A stretch of DNA of 64,000 nucleotides from Lateolabrax maculatus (taxonomy: Eukaryota > Chordata > Actinopteri > Acropomatiformes > Lateolabracidae): NCBI GenBank assembly GCA_031216445.1, contig CM062200.1, positions 8,633,001-8,697,000 on the forward strand, read 5' to 3'. Of the stretch, positions 45,501 through 55,639 are shown piece after piece. Both the position numbers and the translations under genes were made by a program. The notes beneath the pieces were generated by a model. The model saw only the letters and a list, made by a program, of their open reading frames with translations. It searched no databases and had not been told where the DNA came from. Every line of letters starts with the position of its first letter. The first letter of the stretch is position 1.

Positions 45501-48500
45501 TACTTTAAAAAAAGAAATCAAATGATGAAATAGCTCATTAAATTAATTTTAATAACGTAGTTTGTTTTTTTCCCCCTACTTTTTCTTTAAAGAATGAATA
45601 GCCGATGGTTGTTTTGTTAATTATTCAACTTATATTCTTATTCCTGGGTTGAATAAAGCATTTTCTTTTCTGTATACTTTTTTAAAAAATGTGCCTCAGA
45701 TGTGTACGCAGGTCTAACCTTTAGTTGGCTATTTCTCATAATTTCTGAACTACTGTTGTAAATTCCAGTACAAAACCTGCAGGCTCCCAGGAAACTGGTA
45801 AGTGTATTGGGAAGTTCAGGAGGGCACATGTTGGAAGGGCTTTGGAGGGGGGCCTAACTGGCCTCATCAGCATTTGAATGTGTTCTGGCTAGTGAAATAA
45901 CAAAGTATACATAAATATATAGAGATAATGATCTGGCTAAGTCCCTATATGTGCTGCTGTATTCTTATGGTAATGAGTTGGCTATTCAGCACCAACAATG
46001 GTCACATTACAAGAAAAGGCAAAGCACTGAAGGAGATAGTCTTCTGTGCATGTCCACTGATGGACGTGCACACGCACATGCTCAGCAGGCCTGACTCGTC
46101 TCCCTTTGTGTCTAGGTTTTTTTTATTTTTTTATTACATTTTCAATTTTAGATAACACTCCAAGAATAGACATCAAACAAAAATGAATCATAAATCGAGG
46201 TCAGGAGTGAACCTCTTTCCAAAGCAGAGAAAGGGTTAAAAGTGAAGGTATTTCTTTCTTTAAAAAAGATGGGAAGACTGATAGGAGAGGAGCTCTTCTC
46301 AGCAGAGGGTTCAGTGAACCATATGTAGGTAGCCACAGGCTAATGGGCCGGTTGGTCCCTGGCTTGCCAGGTATCCTGCAATGCACATCTCCTAACACAC
46401 CCCCTCCTCCTCCACATACACTTTTTCTCTCCTCGTCATCCTCCAACACCCACCTCTCCCACCCCTCCCACCTTCACTCTGTGAAAATCCCTCCTCCACT
46501 TTCCTCTAATCTCACCTTTTTCTCTGGTGCTGACCCGGGGAGGCCCACTTTATTCCCCACTGCACGCCAGAAGCCAGCGTTGTGATCGGAGCCCGAGCCC
46601 CTGTGCTGGTTCCCCCTCTCCTCTCCTCTCTCCTTGCCCTGGCTGCCCGCCTCCCCGACGGCTCTGCTCTATTGATTTACTCCTCCAACCAATGCTGTCT
46701 GTCTCTGTTTTGCACCAACAGCACCTAGGTCCCTCATCTCTATAACCCTCCCTCTTTCCCCATTTTCTCTCTTTCCTTCTCTTGCTCTGTTCTTTCCTTC
46801 TTTTCATACTTTCTTTCTGTCTTTCTTTCTGTCCTCTCCTACACAACCATGGGCTAAGGAGGAAAACCTGACAGAACACCAGAGAAGGGGGGAAACAGGG
46901 ATGGAAGGATGAGGGTGTGGGAGGGGAAACAGGGCCTTTGATTTTTCATTAGAAGCGCCTCCATATTTTAATATTGGGTTTAATCGGGCCCTCATGCCTT
47001 AAAGAAATAACCATTGAGAGATGATCCCTCGGCCTTCAAAAAGTATATGGCGCTTCTTCAATCAAAGCCCTCCTCGAATTTGCTCTTTTGTTTGGAGTTC
47101 ACTTGCAATCCTTTCCCCCCCTCCTCTCTTCTCTTGCCGCCTCTCGGCCTCTCGCTTTGTGGGTACAGTCGTTAGGCTTATTGACTGATCTCGGCTGTAC
47201 TTAGCAATAGAAATGACTTTGACAGGGAAATACACCACCGGTATCACAGAGGTACAAGCATGAAAGGCCCCTATCAGAATAATATACTCTTTCACTAGAA
47301 AAGGGCTAAGTATTTTTCCCCAGAGATAAAATCCTGTTTACTTGTGGACTAATAGATTCAGTGATACAATGTTAAAATAGGAACTAGCATTTTTTTTTTA
47401 TTGAATTAAACTAATAAAGAGAAGTTTTTTTACAGTTGTCTCTGACCGTGTCAGGTTTTTTTTTTTTTTAGTGACATAAGATCTTTTTGAAGCTGATACA
47501 TTCTGTCACCCTAAAAAAAAGTCTCCCCTCTTCATACATGTTTAGATATGTTGCAGGCTCATTTATTACCTTGCCTTGGTTGATCATTCACCTTTATTTG
47601 TGTTTTCAACAACCGCTTCTCTGAGGCTCCTTCAGGTTTTTCATGGATGTGGAACACAATGCCGTGCGTATAGGAGCCACCAAAGCACCAACCTGTGAGC
47701 TAATGAGAGGCCCCATGCTGTTATCTAAGGCGCTCCGGCTTCTCTACCACTGCTGCACTTCTATTAGGGGAGAGAACACACACCGGGCTACCGTTCACAT
47801 ATGTTGCTCGCGTACATTCTCTAAAGGAGGTTTCCCCGGGATGCAAAGGCTCATAGAAGCCTCTGTCGTTCATACAGTAACCCTCGTGCACGTGTACGCA
47901 CTCAAACAAACACACACCAGTCAGAAGTGGAGGATTCGATGGCACCAAAGACCACAATGAAACAAAGGCACAAATGACGCCCTCCTGTGACAATCCCAAT
48001 TGTAGCTACTTGCCTTTGTCTGATAATATATCAAATGCATTAAAAAGAACACTTACTTAATTGAACAACCTCTGCTGATTTGTTTGTGTTAAAGGAGAGT
48101 GGAAGACGTTAGACGACAATTTGTGTGTGTGTGTGTGTGTGTGCGTGTGTTTTCCTTTGTGTGTGTGTTAAACCCCTGCCAAGCAGAGATGCATTATTTA
48201 AGATGCTGTTGTGATACTTGTGCCTGCTTAAAGGTCTCAGCTTCCTTTTAACGCCATGCCGCATCAGTCCACCTCTGCCCCCACTTGAGGGGGGAACCAG
48301 AGTGGGACCTGCTGGCACGGGTCCACACATCACCTGGGAAAATATCACAGCAGGGAGAAGGAAAGGAAGTGATATAGATAACCTTCACATTCTTGGGAAT
48401 ATAAAGACATTTTATTACCCCACTTTATTGTCATGCCATTGTTACTTTAAACTTTTGTATTTTTCAGTTTTTACAAGATATTCACAAATATTAAACTGAT

Positions 48501-51500
48501 TTTTATGCCCACCTGAAAGTTGTTTTTAAAATGGTGGTTTTGGTATATTTCCACATTCATAGAGCAGCTCTCACGGTTGGGGAAAATAAAAGATTAAATG
48601 CCAGTTTAAGGCAAGCACATCGAGCTGGACATAAATGTTATTAGGTCTAAATTTGGAAATGCCCAGCCGCTCCCTACTGGTGAAAAAGCCTGTAATGGAA
48701 CATAGTATTGTAAATTGAATATGGTTAATTACTCTCTATGCAATGCCACCAGTTGTGTGTGCAGGGCAAAAAGGAAAAGTTTGGGAAAGTGGAAGGAAAA
48801 AGCATCTGCGGAGGAACTTCAGGGCCCCTCATTACACCCTGCCCCTGGGTATTTTTACGCCTTTTATTTCCCTTCTAATGAACTGTTTACATTTTTCAGC
48901 TTTCCAGGCGCCACAATAATTTGTGCTTGTCCTTGTTTTACTCTTGGCACTGGGCAAAAAGCAAGGAGGAGAGTTGGAGGGCATTGAAATGTGTATATGA
49001 ATCTTAGTTTATTTGATTTTAATTATTGTGATTTTTTTATTCTTAGATAGAGAATTTTTCTTTCACATTAAAAAGACCGTTATTGTTGACTGCTTGGAAT
49101 TAGGAAAGGTCATTGTTTTTAAATGATTAATACATTTTCTGTAAGCAGATGTTTTTAAGACTAGGAGGAACTTAAAAATCATCATGTTAATTTAGACAGT
49201 ATATACCCATGCATGCCCATATACTAGAAAGAAATTGTACACAAAGGAAAGATCCATATATTTGCTGTAATTAAATAAATATAATTTGGTGCTCAGAGGA
49301 TTATGCTGAACTGATTTCCATATCTGATATGAATTGTTATGCATGCATATGTAATTACATTTTGATGGGTAAAGAAGAATAGTTTTTTTTTTTCGTCTGC
49401 TATCCATGTCAACAGAGGTAAAACGTGTGTTTTTGACAGGACACCAGCACCTCCATCGCTACATTTGACGGGATGTGTAGAGTTTTAAAGGCAGGCCACT
49501 TTGCATAAAGTTAAGATGTACCTTTGTACTTTTCTTGTGTGCTTCCGGGAATAGAAGCAAATTCTCACCCAAGATTAAAAAAGTGACAAAAGACAGACCT
49601 TTCAAAAGGATTAAAAAAAGCTCCTTTCTTTTCTGAGCAATAAGGTATCTTCTGAAAGCGCTCATTCTTTTTTATATTACAAAGCCTGATTAGTTCGTTT
49701 TAAGATGCGGAGCTCAGTCTTTACATACTGTAACTAGAATGAGAGAGTTTCACGGCATTTTCTTTATAGAAGAGAAGATTTTTACTATGGAACAGGTATC
49801 TGATATCTGCTGTCCTGACCTCAAGAGTGATCCTGTTGTCTCTTAGCAATTTTTTGCATAAGACCCTAACTTATAATCAAAATCTGTTACTGTATTAAGC
49901 AGTCAATATTGCACAGCTGTTTATATTTTACATCAAATGGAAAGGCAGTAATCACTCAGGAATCTGTTGTTTTCCAGAGGGGGAATCCAAAAACTGGAGT
50001 GTATACTGTAGGTACAGGGGAAGTAGCGGCAACACTTTCATTTCAATGACGTTTTCCCTTCTTTATACTTTCTTTGTTATCTACGCTGTTCTCATTGCAG
50101 AAACCCTTCATACATTCATCTGTAACAGACAGCTATTTAGAAATACCAAAAAAAAAAAAAAACCTGTGTATGGTTTGAAGGCAACGTAAGCCTTAACATT
50201 CAAATCAATGCTTCTCCCAGGCTTCCTCGTCTCAATTACTGGTGAAGTCGTCTTTCCCCCTAAGTTGCACTGCAGCTCTTTAAGATGAAACTCGACTTAA
50301 ATGGAATATGTGGGTGTTTTCCTGGCAACAAATATGTGTGTGTGTGCCTTGTGAACAAGTGTACATGCTGTCTTCAAATTGATGCTTATTGTCTTTCTGG
50401 TTTTACTCAAATTTGAAATTCCTTTTAATGTCCTGACAGCAGCACAGTGACCACTTATTTGCACCTGAACAGAAGATGGGGTCTAAAATAATCCTGACAT
50501 TAGAATTGAAATAAAATATAAACCTTTATTTAATTTCTAGATCATCAAAATATGATTCATATGAATTGTTTTTTAATATACATAAAAACTGTACATTATC
50601 TGCAGACATTTCAACAAAGTATGGGTTTGAGAAGAAAGGGGGAAAAAAGCAGTAATTATTATATTATATATGTTTTGTGTCACTTGTATTTGCAACAGAG
50701 CGTCATGTCTATGTTATTGATTGTGAGTGTTGAGAAAGCAAATTGACTAGTGTGATTTAAAAAAATCAAGTGTCTGACATTTTAAATGGTTTTTCTTGAT
50801 ATTTTGGAATTTGCTGTCACACAATTGAGTGTTGTAACAATTATCACAAACTTCAGAGTTAATAATTGAACAAAGTGTGGTATGGCACAATCACAAAACA
50901 ATTGCAAAAACATCCTAAACAGCACATTTTGACATAGTGCTCCTGTGTAATGGGATTGGGGGGACTGTTTTATTTGAGGCAGTGCTGCCGATCTTCTCTT
51001 TTCCCCACAGTAGGCGTTCTGTGGTTAGCTTAGGTCCCTGTGGTTGAGTATTGTTTGGGTGCGCTCTTTATCTAATGGGTTTTGTGGTCTGGGTCAATCA
51101 GGCCCTCCGTCTAGTCAGTAATTACTCCAGAGAACTGTGGCCCTCACCATCACGATAATAACAACCAAATCACATCAGCCATGACTTTCCACTCAGTGCT
51201 CCAGATTATGAGGAGAGACAAAAAAAATCAACTGGCTCGATTGTGATTGGTTCCAAAGTTATTTCAATCAAGGAACTTGATATCATCACTCTTGAGGTTA
51301 GAATTGGCTTTTTTCAAGTTTGATATGTGCTTTTCTTATGGCAGGTAACATCAAAGTACTTTATACAATAGCTTCTTCAAACTTTTACTGATAGGTGAAA
51401 GATACTGGGAGAGGATACTGTATTTGAGGAAAAAAATGTCCCCACTAGGTAATTGGGGTTCCTTCACTGATTCTCTTACCTTGTTTTATTTATTTAGAGT

Positions 51501-52349
51501 TGATAACTAAGTAAATATAGAAAATAGAAAGAATTCGTGTTGAGAAAAAAAGTGATATTTTCATTCCTATGCTGGTGTTTGCCTTTGATTTTGCCCACCT
51601 CCTGCAGCCCACCTAGAAACCCTGTCAAGGCAGGGAGAGAAAGCGAAGGAGGCTTAGTAAACACTTTCTGTGTCTGCTGCTGGTGTGTATTTAGTTTAGA
51701 GGGCATGCCAAGAGGCTGTTTTTCCATGGGTCGGGCGTCTGTAAACAAGCAGTACAACGGCAGCCCACTCTTCGACAATCGGAGATGGCACACTCTGAAG
51801 TGTGTATGAAATGTGTGTGTCTGAGTGTTTGTCTTTTAGGGTTTTTTTTTTTTTTTGGACATGGCATTCCCTCTTATTCTAGCCTATCTGGAGACAGAGA
51901 AAGAAAGAGGGTTTGTGTGTGTGTGTGTATGTGTGTGAGAGTGTGTGTGTGTGTGAGTGTGAGAGAGAGAGAGGCAACCCCAAATCCGATGGGCCGCCAA
52001 TGGGTGATGAATTATTCCCTGTCTGAGTCTCAGCATTGGTGTTATCACAGAGCCTGCCACTGCACTGGGATGACAGCAGTGACAGCCCCCAGAAAAGATT
52101 TAGCGCTGACAAGTGATACTTCCTCATAATACATCTCCCTGGTCCTCTCCCCTGTCCCCCTGTTCCACAGCCTCCATGCACACAAGATGAGGGTTTTTAT
52201 CCCTCAACTTATATTTGTTTAAGTGGGCAAGGTGGGGGGCTCTTTGCCACCACTTCTGTGGCACAAGTGCACTAGGTACAGTAGATCACCTTGGAAGGGA
52301 GACTTGGGCACAAACCCAGACGTGCTTGTTTTCAGTGCATGTGTTGTAA

Positions 52350-52388
<39 letters not shown>

Positions 52389-55300
52389 TACACACTTGCA
52401 CACATAGACACGACCTGCATGTGTATGACTTGTCACCGAGTTCCATTAGGGGGCTCTCGTGCTTAAGGAATGCCTGTTGTGTTTCGCGTCAACAACAGTA
52501 CTAAGCCATATTTCCCCACTTGTTTTCTCTTTTTCTCCTCTGTTTCTCCCTTCTCTTCTTCTTTTTGTCCTTCTTCCTCACCCTCCTCCCCCTGCAGAAA
52601 AGGTCACGTATTGCCTACAGTGATGAGGTGCGCAACGAGCTCCTGGGGGATGACGCCAGCTCCTCGGAGGGCCAGGTGAGGTGCTAATCAGGGGCCCAAA
52701 CGACACCAGTGTGGGTGGCTGACTGGCCCCCAGGGTGAGGAGGTGGGCCCCTCATAGGGGCCATCGAGAGCTGAGACTACGGTATTGTCACCAAGTCATG
52801 CGGAAGGAACACTGTTTAATGCAAAGCTGGGCTGCCAGTGAGTGGGCTCAGGGTATGGGACCAGTGTCTGGCCAAAGCCAGATTGTGACCGACACGCACA
52901 CGCGCACGCACGCCCAACACAAGCACACAATCCAACACAAATTTCAATCCAAACACCCGGCCTCCCAACTCCAACCGTCCCACAGCTGTTCTCCAGCCGG
53001 GTGTGGACTTAGGCCAATAATAGATCTTCCATCCTTCATCAAGGTCAACAGACATACGTGCATACGCAGAATTGCTAAATCTTGTTCTCTGGTCTTTCTT
53101 TAAGCTCCAAGGGTGGCGAGCATCCACAATGCAGATACTCAAACTTAATAAGAATGCCGGTTCTCATTTGTTGACAACCGATATAAAACAAAAATCACTG
53201 AAATATTTTGGTGCAGTACTCCATAGAAATGATCCTTTAGCCCCTAAATATTTTTATTTATTATTTAGCATCAGCCTTTAATCAAAAATGTCTAATTCTA
53301 TTTGACTTCTGAATGGTTTTGATCTTTTATCTATCAACCTATTCACAATTGGTGTATTGTTTACTAAAAGACGATGAGTGACATTTAGTCTGAATATCAG
53401 TTCAGCCTGTTGAATTCGAGGGATGTAAACAACAGATAGAGACCACATTAGCAATTTTCATTCATTGTCAGCAATGTCCACAAAAGATTCATTCACAGCG
53501 GTTATGAAAGTGGCAATGAAGAAGAAAAACAATTATCTTGAATTGTGATCTTAATTGGCCAAAATATGCCACATGTTAATTTAAACTTAAGTTGTTTTGA
53601 ATAAATGTAGAGCCGCATCAAAACAGTGATACATCAACGGATTCAGCAAACAGCGTTTTAACATTTAAAATGCACTTACCTATTGCTCACCTGCACAGCT
53701 GCCAATCATTCGCAGCCACTCTCAACTATGACCAAACGTCTTTTGACTAATTATATATTGCCTTTAGAATCGGCTGTCAACTTGGAGGGGTTACTGTGTC
53801 TCAAGGAACACACAATCACACACACATGCAAATAAATACTTTGCTATGCAAACGTGCACACTCAAAAAAGAATAAAGACAAAGATGAATACTCAAATGCA
53901 TATTTGCACATTTAGTCCCACAGTGCTTCATGTGAGTATATTTAGATGATTCACAGCTAAGCAAAGCTAAATAAAGTTGTCTGTTTTTTTTTTTTGAACA
54001 TTTCCCTATTACCATTTCAATGATGACCCATGAACTGCACATCTTAGAAACATATGTATCACGAGCCACGATGTGTAATTGAAATGCATATTCCTGGCAA
54101 ATTAGTGAGACACTAAAGTGACTCTGACATTTTATGCAGAAGTTGGAAGGAGATTTACTGTCAGAAATGTCACGTTTGAGACACTGATGAGTTCTATCAA
54201 AATCCTGTCTAAGAAAAGCTGAAAAAATGTATCACATTCTGTTTCAAATCTTATTTCCCTTTCATTAAAAATGTATCCAAAAATATTTATAAGTAATATT
54301 TATAAACCTGGAATTTACACATCTCAAAGAAAATTGTTTGGAAAAATGTATCACTATAGAATTAAAATTATGGAATGCTGTTATACATTTTTATTCAAAA
54401 TGTTGGAAATTGTTGTAATTATTGTTTAAAAAAATATGATAATTCTTGACAATAATTATCAAATTTATTTATATAGTTTTATTTCAAATTATTGTATTCA
54501 TAAATGGAAAAATAATAAAATGTTGTGCTACTTTAATCCATGCATGCACACATGTCAGGAAAAATAGCAGAATGGGACATTTGTTAACACTTTCCACAGA
54601 TTCATTCTTAATTCTCAGTTCACATCAACATAACGATGTAAATTATGAAATGTAAAATATTATTAAGACTATCAAAAGTTATTTTAAAGGTTAATAAATA
54701 TATTTGCCTTAAAATATATTTATCTTTGGGAATTTAGGCCAAACATAATGCACTTAAAAAAAATAATCTAAGCTATAGTAGGTGACATATTCCTTTTTTG
54801 CCTTGGTTATTTTATTTTCCCAGTTTTAATTTTGCAAAAAGATTACCAGGACTCAACACCTCAGTGTATTTAAAACATACACTATAAATTAATAAATTGT
54901 GAAAAACAGTAATAATTAACAATAATAATGTCTGATGTGAAACTTAAAAGTGAATGTGAAAATAGTTAAATGTTATTATACAGTATATTTATAACACCCA
55001 GACAAAGCCTTAGAAAGAGTTCATGCTGGGGTCAAAAGCAAAGTAAATAGATGATATATATTTTCCCTTTTCCCCCAGGTTGCCGTATTTACCTCATTTT
55101 CATTTTAAAACTTGTGGAGATAATACTTGTCTTGGTCTTGCTGTGAGTGGAGTACTCGGAACTTCAGGGTTTTTTATCTAACGAGACGGCGGTGATAGGA
55201 GAGGGGAAAAGATGGTGGGGGCCGGGGCAAGTTGGTCAATTTAATTCCTGACGATCTGAAAGAGGTCAGGATCATTTCATATAGCCCTGGCTGAGCAGAT

Positions 55301-55584
55301 CATTACCAGTCACAAATCTGTTGGTTACATGGCAAGGATTTATAGCTAAGTAAATAGGGAATCGTCATAAGTTCTGAAAATGGCGTGTTGGCCCTGCGAT
55401 AATGGCTAAAGGACGATTTAATAGAGTTCGGCATTTATTCGTTATCTGTATGCGGACAGAGACTGAATTGGCACTATCGCTCGTTTTTTTAATAATGTGG
55501 TAGGCTACCATTGCACATTTTCTCTTTCTGTTTCCTCTGCATGCAACACACGCACAAATGTTGGTGCGCACACACATACCAACA

Positions 55585-55639
<55 letters not shown>

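Larger units (their letters stand above)
37030..52597 (+). other. vti1a: vti1a intron 3 (15.6 kb)
   Basis: The largest complete intron in the window. It holds candidate regulatory blocks (38560-38830, 46930-47300, 47590-48000), a CTCF-like motif (40672-40685), pyrimidine-rich stretches (about 44560-44660 and 46380-46830), and GT/CA microsatellites towards its 3' end. Open frames inside come from CT-rich or CA-rich sequence and are not genes. Confidence 0.7.

Noticed and set aside
45987..46010. TTCAGCACC, the left half of an RE1/REST site
   Set aside because: The right half (GGACAGCG-type) is absent at any accepted spacing.
46201..46995. Proline/serine-rich and lysine/arginine-rich open frames on both strands
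   Set aside because: Products of a pyrimidine-rich low-complexity tract inside a vti1a intron.
47061..47067. A single TCF/LEF ATCAAAG site as evidence of autoregulation by tcf7l2
   Set aside because: A 7-mer occurs by chance every few kilobases in AT-rich DNA; alone it supports nothing.
52735..53142. Open frames of 122 and 108 codons on opposite strands after vti1a exon 4
   Set aside because: Intronic, overlapping antisense frames without resemblance to a protein and without usable splice sites.
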